From Pseudonocardiales bacterium (lineage in GTDB: Bacteria > Actinomycetota > Actinomycetes > Mycobacteriales > Jatrophihabitantaceae): DNA of 6,319 nucleotides. A program made the translations under genes and the position numbers. The DNA lies in contig JAVEEO010000042.1 of the NCBI GenBank assembly GCA_030840415.1, positions 1-6,319 of the forward strand. Reading direction: 5' to 3'. The notes beneath the pieces were generated by a model that ran no database searches, was not told the DNA's origin, and worked only from the letters and a program-made list of their open reading frames with translations. Numbering within the stretch: position 1 is the first letter of the stretch; every line of letters begins with the position of its first letter. Below are positions 1 through 5,991 of the stretch, piece by piece.

Positions 1-2
1 AC

Positions 3-29
3 TTCGCCACCAAGGACGTCACCAGCTGA
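3..29 (+). CDS. 3' end of a gene cut by the left window edge (product unknown)
   Basis: Reading from base 3, eight codons (FATKDVTS) run into a TGA at 27-29. They could be the C-terminus of a plus-strand gene entering from the left. Eight residues are too few to name a family. The support is only that helR on the other strand ends at 99, leaving room for a convergent neighbour, and that a repeat begins at the putative stop codon. The frame could equally be chance. Confidence 0.3.
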   Translation, partial: FATKDVTS

Positions 30-56
30 GTCCGCCGGCCGGCCACCAGCTGAGTC
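20..56. repeat. 13-bp direct repeat CACCAGCTGAGTC, two copies
   Basis: Identical 13-bp copies lie at 20-32 and 44-56, a 24-bp period. The first copy contains the putative stop codon of the left-edge gene. The spacer is a GC-only stretch rich in GGCC. It looks like a short tandem duplication at a gene end and has no recognised function. Confidence 0.7.
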
Positions 57-64
57 GGCTGGCC
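41..64. terminator. Possible weak hairpin between convergent genes
   Basis: GGCCA (41-45) can pair with TGGCC (60-64), and an alternative CCAGC/GCTGG pairing lies inside it. The hairpin sits between the putative left-edge stop and the helR stop, where a bidirectional terminator would be expected. The stem is only about 5 bp and there is no T tract, so this is a weak call. Confidence 0.2.
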
Positions 65-98
65 CGCGAACCCGGCACCGCAATCGATCCGGCACCGG

Positions 99-2180
99 TC
101 AGCCGCCGCTGAGCAGCACGAGTTGCCGGGTCGCCCGGGTCATCGCCACGTAGCGGTCGACCGTGCCCTCGATGCCGGTGCCGAACGACTCGGGATCGAC
201 CAGCACGACCAGGTCGAACTCCAATCCCTTCGCCAACTCCGGGGTCAGCAACCGGACCCGGGGCCTGCCATTGACCACCGCCCACAACGCTGCCCGGGAG
301 GCAGGCTGAGCGATCACGCAGGCGACCCCGTCAGCCTGCCCGGCCAGCCAGCCGTTGAGGATCTCCTCGAGAGCGGCGACCGAATCCCGAACGACGGGCA
401 CGCCGGCGCGGCGGATCGAGGTCGGCACGTTGGCGTCCGGCAACGCCGCCCGGATGACCGGCTCGGCCTCGGCCATCACCTCGGCCGGCGTCCGGTAGTT
501 GATGCTCAGCGACGCCACGCTGATCTCGCCGAGCCCGATCCGCGCCAGCCGCTCCTGCCACGACTCGGCGAACCCGTGCCCGGCCTGCGCCCGATCGCCG
601 ACCACGGTGAAGCTGCGGGACGGGCAGCGCAGCAGCAGCATCTGCCATTGCGCGTCGGTCAGTTCCTGCGCCTCGTCCACGAGAACGTGCGCGAACGGGC
701 CGGCGAACAGGTCGGGATCGGCACCGGGCAGCGCCGCCCGGTCCACCAGCGCATCACGCAGGTCCTGGTGGCGCAGGGTGGTCATCAGCAGCAACTCGGA
801 GTCGTCGGCCGCGATGAGGTCCTCCACCACCCGGGTCAACTGCTCCCGCTGGGCGGCCACCGCGGCCTCGCTCCGGCGCCGGCGCCGGGCCGCCTCCGGA
901 TCGCCGAGCCGCCGCCGGGCCGCGTCCAGCAGCGGCAGGTCCGCCACCGTCCAGGCCTGCGGATCGTCCCGCTGCAGCAGCCGAATCTCGTTCGGCTCGA
1001 GCCAGGACGCGCACCTGCGCAGGTAAGCCGGCACCGACCACAGATCGCCCACCAGGTCGGCCGCCTCGATCAGCGGCCAGGCCCGGTTGAAGGCGATGAG
1101 CAGGTCCTGGTCCTGCAGCAGCGACCTGCGCAGCAGGGTCGGCGAGACGTCGCCGTCGAGCTTGTCCAGCAGGATGGTGAGCAGTTGCTCGAACACCTCG
1201 TCGCGCGCCTCGTTGTGTGGCGTGCCCGGCTCGGCCGCCTCGAACGCCTCGGCCCAGTCCTCAGCATTCAGCCGGACGTCGGACCAGGGCGTGCTCACGG
1301 TCATCGACCTGGTCGGCGGCTCCTCATAGAACCGGACGGCGGTCTCGACCGCCCGCACCAGGTCCGCCGACGACTTCAGCGTGGCCACCGCCGGGTCGGT
1401 CTCGAGCCCGGCCGTCGCGCCCTCGGCCACCAGGTCGCGCAGGGTGCAGGTCCGCACGCCCTCCTCCCCGAGGCTGGGCAGCACGTCCGACACGTAGTCC
1501 AGATAGGGCTGATGCGGCCCGACGAACAGCACGCCGCCACGCGGGGACCCGAGCCTCGGGTCGGAGTAGAGCAGGTAGGCGGCACGGTGCAGCGCGACCA
1601 CCGTCTTGCCGGTGCCCGGCCCGCCGTCCACCACCAGCGCGCCCCGCGACCCGGCTCGGATGATGGCATCCTGGTCGGCCTGGATGGTGGCGAGGACGTC
1701 GCGCATCCGGTTCGACCGGGTTGCGCCCAGGCTGGAAATAAAGGCGGACTGGTCGTCCAGGGCGGCGTGCCGGTCCAGGCCCTCGGCGGTGAACACCTCG
1801 TCCCAGTAGTCGCTGATCCGGCCGCCGGTCCAGCGGTAGCGGCGGCGGCTGGCCAGCCCCATCGGAGAGCCATGGGTGGCGGCGAAGAACGCCTCGGCCG
1901 CCGGCGAGCGCCAGTCGAGCAGCAGCCGGCGACCGTCGCCGTCGGTCAGGCCGAGCCGGCCGACGTAGACCGGCTCCGGATCGTCGACGGCGACCAGGCG
2001 CCCGAGGCACAGATCCAGGCCGTAGCGGCGCAGGGTGCGCAGCCGGGTGGTCAGCCGGTGGATCTCGGAGTCCCGGTCCAGCGCGTGCTGGCCGCTGCCA
2101 CCGGGTGCCTTGAGCTGGACGTTCAGCCGATCGGTCAGGTCGGCGATCGCCTGCTCCAGGCTCGCCGACCAGCCGCTCAG
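99..2180 (-). CDS. helR: HelR: RNA polymerase recycling motor ATPase (UvrD/Rep-like, superfamily 1), start uncertain
   Basis: This is a cytoplasmic ATPase of the HelD/HelR family, which wedges into RNA polymerase, releases stalled transcription complexes and, in actinobacteria, can displace rifamycins. Numbered from the CTG at 2180 the protein has 693 residues. Residues 6-60 form a charged helical region typical of the arm that enters the secondary channel, and DWRSP is at 89-93. Walker A GGPGTGKT is at 186-193, the DEAQ box at 502-505, the GDRAQ motif at 528-532 and motif VI YVAMTRA at 677-683. The ATPase motifs are intact. The oddity is the 5' end: no ATG, GTG or TTG occurs in frame near the conserved N-terminus, and the upstream in-frame sequence is off-frame hydrolase DNA rich in Gly, Ala and Arg. 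Relatives usually have roughly 30-45 more N-terminal residues. The CTG overlapping the hydrolase TGA is my best start, without a visible Shine-Dalgarno. Family call is firm; the start is not. Confidence 0.9.
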   Translation of the reverse strand: MSGWSASLEQAIADLTDRLNVQLKAPGGSGQHALDRDSEIHRLTTRLRTLRRYGLDLCLGRLVAVDDPEPVYVGRLGLTDGDGRRLLLDWRSPAAEAFFAATHGSPMGLASRRRYRWTGGRISDYWDEVFTAEGLDRHAALDDQSAFISSLGATRSNRMRDVLATIQADQDAIIRAGSRGALVVDGGPGTGKTVVALHRAAYLLYSDPRLGSPRGGVLFVGPHQPYLDYVSDVLPSLGEEGVRTCTLRDLVAEGATAGLETDPAVATLKSSADLVRAVETAVRFYEEPPTRSMTVSTPWSDVRLNAEDWAEAFEAAEPGTPHNEARDEVFEQLLTILLDKLDGDVSPTLLRRSLLQDQDLLIAFNRAWPLIEAADLVGDLWSVPAYLRRCASWLEPNEIRLLQRDDPQAWTVADLPLLDAARRRLGDPEAARRRRRSEAAVAAQREQLTRVVEDLIAADDSELLLMTTLRHQDLRDALVDRAALPGADPDLFAGPFAHVLVDEAQELTDAQWQMLLLRCPSRSFTVVGDRAQAGHGFAESWQERLARIGLGEISVASLSINYRTPAEVMAEAEPVIRAALPDANVPTSIRRAGVPVVRDSVAALEEILNGWLAGQADGVACVIAQPASRAALWAVVNGRPRVRLLTPELAKGLEFDLVVLVDPESFGTGIEGTVDRYVAMTRATRQLVLLSGG

Positions 2181-2989
2181 GAGTTCAGCCGGTCGCAGTC
2201 GCCGGCTGCCAGCGGCACCGGCGCCGAAGCCCGCAGCTCCGCCGCCACCATGGCCGCCACCAGCCGATCGCCGGGCAGGCCGGCATGGGTCACCGCCGAG
2301 GCCGGGCAGACGCTCTGGATCCGGATGTTGAGCGCGCCGGCCAGCACCGCCGACTCCGGCGGGATCACCACCTCGTCGCGGCTGGTCCACAACGAGATGA
2401 AGGCGACGCCCCGCGGCACCTCGCTGCCGGAGCCGGCGTTCAGCCGGGCCAGCAGGTCGCTGCCCGGGTCCAGCTGCCGGCAGGCCAGCGGGCACTGGCC
2501 GGCGAACAGCGCACCCAGGCTGGCCAGCTCGGTGCCGTGCTGCGGCGAGCCCAGGGTGATCACTCGCCGGACGGCGGCGTCGCGGTCCTGGCTGAGCCAC
2601 AGCCGGGCCACCACGCCGCCGGCGGAGTAGCCAACCACGTCCACCGACGCCGCGCCGGTCCGCAGCCGGGCACCGGCCGCGGCCGCGGCCAGCGCGCGGG
2701 CCTGGGCTGCCAGGTCGCCCTCGGCCTTGTCGGGCAGGCTGACCACCTCGGCGTCCCTGCCCAGCTGACGCAGCCGGCCGGCGAGCACGGCCAGGCCGCT
2801 GGTGGAGCCGCCGTAGCCGGGCACCAGCAGCACCGGGCCGGGCTGGTCCTGGGGCACCGCGCGCACCGGCTGCCGAGCGGTGCCGCGGCCGGCCAGCACC
2901 GCGACCAGCGCCACCACCAGCCCGACCAGGACGACCGCGCAGCAGCCCACCGCCAGGCGACGGCGGGCCGGGGCCAGCGAACCGAACAT
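2177..2989 (-). CDS. Membrane-anchored or secreted alpha/beta-hydrolase (lipase/esterase family)
   Basis: This is a predicted serine hydrolase acting outside the membrane, on an ester substrate that the sequence does not reveal. From the ATG at 2989 it has 270 residues. Basic residues (RRR, 9-11) precede one hydrophobic segment at about 13-33, an uncleaved anchor or signal peptide. The core shows the oxyanion-loop motif VPGYGG (56-61), nucleophile elbow GYSAGG with Ser122, probable acid Asp205 in TSRDE and catalytic His235 in VTHAGL. Cysteines 166, 170, 228 and 265 could form disulfides, fitting export. An in-frame ATG at 3028 would add 13 residues, but it lies inside the likely -10 element and operator, so I prefer 2989; no strong ribosome binding site precedes either. 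The stop overlaps the candidate helR start, so the two are probably cotranscribed. The C-terminus (DCDRLNS) looks natural rather than truncated. Confidence 0.85.
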   Translation of the reverse strand: MFGSLAPARRRLAVGCCAVVLVGLVVALVAVLAGRGTARQPVRAVPQDQPGPVLLVPGYGGSTSGLAVLAGRLRQLGRDAEVVSLPDKAEGDLAAQARALAAAAAGARLRTGAASVDVVGYSAGGVVARLWLSQDRDAAVRRVITLGSPQHGTELASLGALFAGQCPLACRQLDPGSDLLARLNAGSGSEVPRGVAFISLWTSRDEVVIPPESAVLAGALNIRIQSVCPASAVTHAGLPGDRLVAAMVAAELRASAPVPLAAGDCDRLNS

Positions 2990-3002
2990 CGGTCCATTGT
3001 GC

Positions 3003-3051
3003 GGTCCGATCCCGGGTCGCCGGGTCATAACGAGACGGTCGTTATCGGACC
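3003..3051. repeat. 8-bp inverted repeat flanking the operator
   Basis: GGTCCGAT (3003-3010) and ATCGGACC (3044-3051) are perfect inverted copies separated by 33 bp; the right arm overlaps the end of the operator and the -35 region. The left arm falls in the predicted leader of the hydrolase transcript. It could be a second half-site pair or chance in a short intergenic region. Confidence 0.4.
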
Positions 3052-3053
3052 AA
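3024..3053 (-). promoter_or_regulatory. Predicted promoter of the hydrolase-helR operon
   Basis: On the minus strand TTGGTC (3053-3048) resembles a -35 and TATGAC (3029-3024) a -10 (4 of 6 to TATAAT), separated by 18 bp. Transcription would start near 3017, leaving a leader of about 28 nt before the ATG at 2989. This is motif matching only; the placement of the operator inside it strengthens the case. Confidence 0.45.
3027..3045. promoter_or_regulatory. Perfect inverted repeat, probable repressor operator
   Basis: Minus-strand sequence ATAACGACCGTCTCGTTAT has perfect 7-bp arms and a 5-bp centre, in an AT-richer patch of otherwise very GC-rich DNA. It fills the spacer between the predicted -35 and -10 of the hydrolase-helR promoter, the usual position for a dimeric repressor such as a TetR-type protein. 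No regulator gene is in the window, so the binding protein is unknown. It may also influence the divergent nfeD promoter about 50 bp away. Confidence 0.6.
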
Positions 3054-3081
3054 TCGGCGCCCCCGGTCGCGCGCGGCGTGG

Positions 3082-3094
3082 TTCGATGGATACA
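3082..3094 (+). promoter_or_regulatory. Possible -10 element giving a leaderless nfeD transcript
   Basis: TTCGAT at 3082-3087 ends six bases before the A of the nfeD ATG, so transcription could start on the start codon itself. No Shine-Dalgarno is visible upstream, and leaderless mRNAs are common in actinobacteria. No good -35 is seen, so this is tentative. Confidence 0.3.
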
Positions 3095-3528
3095 TGCACG
3101 CCTGGTTGATCTGGCTGATCCTGGCAGCCGTCCTCGCCGGGGCCGAGACGCTGTCGCTGGACCTGGTGCTGATCATGTGCGCGGGCGGCGCGGCAGCCGG
3201 TGGCGTCGGCGCTGCCGCCGGACTGCCACCGGCCGCGCAGGTGGCCCTGGCGATCGCCGGTGCACTGGCGCTGCTGCTGTTCGTCCGCCCGGTTGCCAAG
3301 CGGCACCTCACCGGCAGCGGGACCGCCCGCACCGGCGTCGAGGCGCTGATCGGGACCCAGGCGATCGTGACCAGCAAGGTCGACGCCTCCGATGGCCGGA
3401 TCCGGCTCGCCGGCGGCGAATGGTCGGCCCGCGCCTACGACCGGGCCCAGGTGATCCCGGTCGGCAGCACCGTCCAGGTGATCGAGATAACCGGCGCCAC
3501 GGCGCTGGTCTGGGACAGTTCGCGCTAG
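3094..3528 (+). CDS. NfeD family membrane protein (short form)
   Basis: This short NfeD protein of 144 residues is the usual membrane partner of SPFH/band 7 proteins. Hydrophobic segments lie at about 3-20, 22-44 and 46-66, followed after a basic turn (RPVAKRH, 65-71) by a soluble beta-rich OB-fold domain at about 83-144 with the GEWSARA motif (108-114) characteristic of the family. It lacks the N-terminal ClpP-like serine protease domain of long NfeD proteins. The SPFH gene lies 86 bp downstream on the same strand, matching the order and length seen in M. tuberculosis Rv1487-Rv1488. The OB fold is thought to contact the SPFH oligomer and affect its assembly. The ATG at 3094 gives the expected start directly before the first hydrophobic helix. 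Family assignment is firm; cellular role is inferred from relatives. Confidence 0.88.
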   Translation: MHAWLIWLILAAVLAGAETLSLDLVLIMCAGGAAAGGVGAAAGLPPAAQVALAIAGALALLLFVRPVAKRHLTGSGTARTGVEALIGTQAIVTSKVDASDGRIRLAGGEWSARAYDRAQVIPVGSTVQVIEITGATALVWDSSR

Positions 3529-3541
3529 GCCGTCCCAGACC
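3507..3541 (+). terminator. Strong hairpin straddling the nfeD stop codon
   Basis: GGTCTGGGAC (3507-3516) and GTCCCAGACC (3532-3541) are perfect 10-bp inverted copies around a 15-nt loop containing the nfeD TAG. There is no T tract after it. It could be a partial terminator that sets the nfeD to SPFH ratio, an RNA stability or processing element, or a full terminator if the SPFH gene has its own promoter. The left arm is coding sequence. Confidence 0.55.
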
Positions 3542-3577
3542 GTGCAGGTATCAGCACAGCGGGCGGCCACTCTCCAC

Positions 3578-3608
3578 AAGAAAATGATCTTTACGACATA
3601 AGGGGGAA
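3578..3608 (+). promoter_or_regulatory. AT-rich leader and strong ribosome binding site of the SPFH gene
   Basis: AGGGGGAA at 3601-3608 lies 6 bases before the ATG at 3615 and is the clearest Shine-Dalgarno in the window; it fixes this start. Just upstream, 3578-3600 is unusually AT-rich for this genome and might hold a separate promoter, but I see no convincing -35/-10 pair. Confidence 0.6.
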
Positions 3609-3614
3609 GCAGCC

Positions 3615-4883
3615 ATGGATGCGGTTCTGTTCGCCGTCCTGATCATCGCGATACTCGCGGTGGTGACGCTGCTGCGCAGCGTGCGGATCATTCCGCAGGC
3701 CCGTGCGGCGGTGGTGGAGCGGCTGGGCCGCTACACCCGCACCCAGGGGCCCGGCGTGGCGGTGTTGCTGCCCTTCGTCGACCGGATGCGCCCGCTGATC
3801 GACATGCGCGAGCAGGTGGTCAGCTTCCCACCGCAGCCGGTGATCACCTCCGACAACCTGACGGTCGGCATCGACTCGGTGATCTACTTCCAGGTCACCG
3901 ACCCGCGGGCGGCCACCTACGAGATCCAGAACTACATCCAGGCCGTCGAGCAGCTCACCATCACCACGCTGCGCAACGTGGTCGGTTCGCTGAACCTGGA
4001 ACAGACCCTGACCAGCCGGGACGGCATCAACACCCAGTTGCGCGGCGTGCTGGACGAGGCCACCGGGCCGTGGGGCATCCGGGTGGCGCGGGTGGAGATC
4101 AAGGCGATCGAACCGCCGGCCTCGATCCGCGACGCCATGGAGAAGCAGATGCGCGCCGACCGGGACAAGCGCGCCATCATCCTGTCGGCCGAGGGCCAGC
4201 GGGAATCGGCCATCAAGACGGCAGAGGGCCAGAAGGCCGCCCAGATCCTGGCCGCCGAGGGCGCCAAGACGGCTGCGATCCTGTCCGCCGAGGCCGAGCG
4301 GCAGTCGAAGATCCTGCGCGCCGAGGGTGAGCGGGCGGCCCGCTACCTCAGCGCCCAGGGTGAGGCCAAGGCGATCGAGACCACCTTCAACGCCATCCAT
4401 GCCGCCAAGCCCGACCCGGCTCTGCTGGCCTACCAGTACCTGCAGACGCTGCCCCGGATCGCCCAGGGCGACGCCAACAAGATGTGGATCGTGCCGAGCG
4501 AGTTCTCCAAGGCCTTGGAGGGACTCGGCGGCCTGGCAGGCTCGCTCGGGGGTGGCAGCGGCTCCAGTGACAGCAACGGCAACGACGTGCCGTCCTGGCT
4601 GACCGCCACGTCGGCCGGGCCGTCCGGCGGTACCGGCGGCCAGCCCAGCGAGGCGATTCCCACCGACGGCTGGTTCGACTCCAACCTGCCGCCGGCCGCG
4701 CTGCAACCGGAGGCCGGCAACCTGCGCGCCTCCGACGACGACCCGGACAGTCAGGCTGCGCACGAGGGCCTGACCGAAGGGCTCGCCGAGCTGCCGATCG
4801 GTCTGACCGGCCTGGCCGGCCCGGCCGCGCCCTCGGGCCCGGGCCAGCTGCCGACCGGCCAGAGCGAGGACCAGCCGGGCTGA
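3615..4883 (+). CDS. SPFH/band 7 (stomatin/prohibitin-like, paraslipin) membrane protein
   Basis: This 422-residue membrane scaffold protein is related to QmcA and stomatin; relatives assemble into ring or cage oligomers that organise membrane microdomains and modulate membrane proteases. One N-terminal transmembrane helix (about 2-20) is followed by the SPFH domain at about 24-185, with typical VVERLGRY (33-40), a PFVDR segment (53-57) and a VEIKAIEPP strand (160-168). Residues about 186-255 form an Ala/Glu-rich helix with a strict 11-residue repeat. A conserved segment DPALLAYQYLQTLP (267-280) and KMWIVPSEF (289-297) closes the family core. The last roughly 115 residues are Gly/Ser/Pro-rich, acidic and probably disordered; many relatives have a shorter tail. 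It follows nfeD, its expected partner, and has its own strong ribosome binding site. Function beyond scaffolding is not visible. Confidence 0.92.
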   Translation: MDAVLFAVLIIAILAVVTLLRSVRIIPQARAAVVERLGRYTRTQGPGVAVLLPFVDRMRPLIDMREQVVSFPPQPVITSDNLTVGIDSVIYFQVTDPRAATYEIQNYIQAVEQLTITTLRNVVGSLNLEQTLTSRDGINTQLRGVLDEATGPWGIRVARVEIKAIEPPASIRDAMEKQMRADRDKRAIILSAEGQRESAIKTAEGQKAAQILAAEGAKTAAILSAEAERQSKILRAEGERAARYLSAQGEAKAIETTFNAIHAAKPDPALLAYQYLQTLPRIAQGDANKMWIVPSEFSKALEGLGGLAGSLGGGSGSSDSNGNDVPSWLTATSAGPSGGTGGQPSEAIPTDGWFDSNLPPAALQPEAGNLRASDDDPDSQAAHEGLTEGLAELPIGLTGLAGPAAPSGPGQLPTGQSEDQPG

Positions 4884-4897
4884 GCCGGCGCGCCGGC
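4884..4897. repeat. 14-bp perfect palindrome after the SPFH stop codon
   Basis: GCCGGCGCGCCGGC begins at the base directly after the SPFH TGA. With no loop sequence and no T tract it is a poor intrinsic terminator by itself, though it lies where one would be expected. Palindromes of pure G and C arise easily at this GC content. Confidence 0.35.
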
Positions 4898-4913
4898 CGG
4901 CACACCGCGGCGG

Positions 4914-4919
4914 TAGCGT
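4914..4919 (+). promoter_or_regulatory. Possible -10 element (TAGCGT) for the LLM oxidoreductase gene
   Basis: TAGCGT fits the TAnnnT pattern of actinobacterial -10 elements and lies 52 bp before the GTG at 4972. No -35 match is seen at the proper spacing. If real, the oxidoreductase gene has its own transcript rather than being read only from the SPFH gene. Confidence 0.3.
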
Positions 4920-4971
4920 GAGGGCTCGGCTGAGCAGGCACGCCGCAGCAACGAGTGTGAGTGGGTACGGC

Positions 4972-5946
4972 GTGAAAATCGGATACTTCCTGTCCTGCGA
5001 GGAGTACTCGCCCCGCGAACTGGTGGAGCAGGCGGTCGCCGCCGAGCAGGCCGGCTTCGACGCCCTGTGGATCTCTGACCACTTCCATCCGTGGAACGAC
5101 GAGCAGGGCGAGAGCCCGTTCGTCTGGTCGATCATCGGCGCCCTGTCCCAGGCCTGCCGGCTGCAGGTGACCACCGCGGTCACCTGCCCCACGGTGCGGA
5201 TGCACCCGGCCCTGGTGGCCCAGGCCGCCGCCACCGCGAGCCTGCAACTGGAGGGCCGCTTCGTCCTCGGGGTCGGCAGCGGCGAGGCCCTCAACGAGCA
5301 CATCACCGGCGCCAACTGGCCGAACGCCGACGTCCGGCTGGAGATGCTGGAGGAAGCGGTGGAGGTGATGCGGCTGCTGTGGAACACCGACGGCTTCGTC
5401 AGCCACCGCGGCACCCACTACACCGTCGACGACGCCAAGCTCTACAGCAAGCCCGACACCGCCCCGCAGGTCTACGTCTCCGGCTTCGGCCCGAAGGCGG
5501 TCAAGCTGGCCGGCCGGATCGGCGACGGTTACGTCAGCACCATGCCCGACCGCGAGCTGCTGCAACTGTTCGCCGACTCCGGCGGTGCCGGCAAGCCCAC
5601 CCAGGCCGGCTACAAGGTGTGCTGGGGCACCGACGACGACACCAGCATCGACACCGCGCACCGACTGTGGGCCAACTCCGGCGTGCCCGGCGAGCTGTCG
5701 CAGGTGCTGCCCAGCCCGAAGCATTTCGAGCAGGCCAGCCAACTGGTCACCCGGCAGATGACCGCGGACTCGATCGCCTACGGCAAGGACCCGGACCGGC
5801 ACCTGCAGGCGTTCAAGCCGTTCGCCGAGGTCGGCTACGACGAGATTTACGTGTCGCAGATGGGTGGTTCGGAATCGGCGACGTCCTACCAGGGGTTCTT
5901 CGACTTCTACGCCGACCTGCTGCCTCGGCTGCGTGAGCTGGGCTGA
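4972..5946 (+). CDS. LLM-class F420-dependent oxidoreductase (TIGR03557-like)
   Basis: This cytoplasmic TIM-barrel flavin-type oxidoreductase of the luciferase-like family is predicted to use coenzyme F420; its substrate is unknown. From the GTG at 4972 it has 324 residues. It opens with VKIGYFLS, the usual family N-terminus, so I reject an upstream in-frame GTG at 4918 that would add 18 unconserved residues. Family landmarks are SDHFHPW (35-41), the GVGSGEALNE loop (100-109), VSGFGPKA (169-176) and GRIGDGY (181-187). Compared from memory with F420-dependent glucose-6-phosphate dehydrogenase FGD1, His37, Trp41 and Glu105 match active-site His40, Trp44 and Glu109. The phosphate-binding Lys198 aligns with Asp193, so glucose-6-phosphate is unlikely to be the substrate. 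It is 88 bp downstream of the SPFH gene with a weak ribosome binding site (GAGTGGG), and no functional link to it is evident. Confidence 0.9.
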   Translation: MKIGYFLSCEEYSPRELVEQAVAAEQAGFDALWISDHFHPWNDEQGESPFVWSIIGALSQACRLQVTTAVTCPTVRMHPALVAQAAATASLQLEGRFVLGVGSGEALNEHITGANWPNADVRLEMLEEAVEVMRLLWNTDGFVSHRGTHYTVDDAKLYSKPDTAPQVYVSGFGPKAVKLAGRIGDGYVSTMPDRELLQLFADSGGAGKPTQAGYKVCWGTDDDTSIDTAHRLWANSGVPGELSQVLPSPKHFEQASQLVTRQMTADSIAYGKDPDRHLQAFKPFAEVGYDEIYVSQMGGSESATSYQGFFDFYADLLPRLRELG

Positions 5947-5983
5947 GCCCCCGCTGCGCTGGGGTCGGGCTGACCCGGCCGGG
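5940..5983 (+). terminator. Cluster of small GC hairpins after the LLM gene
   Basis: Three short elements follow one another: GGGC-TGA-GCCC around the stop codon (5940-5950), GGGTC-GGGCT-GACCC (5962-5976), and the palindrome CCCGGCCGGG (5974-5983). AGCCC (5946-5950) can also pair with GGGCT (5967-5971). None has a T tract. Together they are a plausible transcript end between the LLM gene and the opposing pseudogene. Confidence 0.35.
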
Positions 5984-5991
5984 AGGCAGGC

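Noticed and set aside
72..97. CCGGCACCG repeated twice near the helR 3' end
   Set aside because: A 9-bp repeat of GC-rich sequence is expected by chance at this composition, and it has no relation to the nearby 13-bp repeat.
2181..2600. In-frame upstream extension of helR by 140 codons to an ATG at 2600
   Set aside because: This stretch is the hydrolase gene read one base out of frame. It is a low-complexity Arg/Gly/Pro/Ala translation with no resemblance to HelR, and starting there would cover half of a well-supported gene.
123..2630. 835-codon open frame on the plus strand
   Set aside because: It lies antisense to helR and part of the hydrolase gene, whose ATPase and hydrolase motifs are unmistakable. 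Its translation is Gln/Arg/Gly/His-rich with no recognisable domain, as expected from a shadow frame in very GC-rich DNA.
2929..2956. Lipoprotein signal (LAVGCC) in the hydrolase N-terminus
   Set aside because: The cysteines come before the hydrophobic core rather than after it, and the -3 position is Ala, so it does not fit a lipobox. A membrane anchor or ordinary signal peptide is more likely.
3591..5414. 607-codon minus-strand open frame (and an overlapping 471-codon frame at 4387-5802)
   Set aside because: Both are opposite the SPFH and LLM genes, which have clear family motifs and good starts. The antisense translations are mirror-biased and show no domain.
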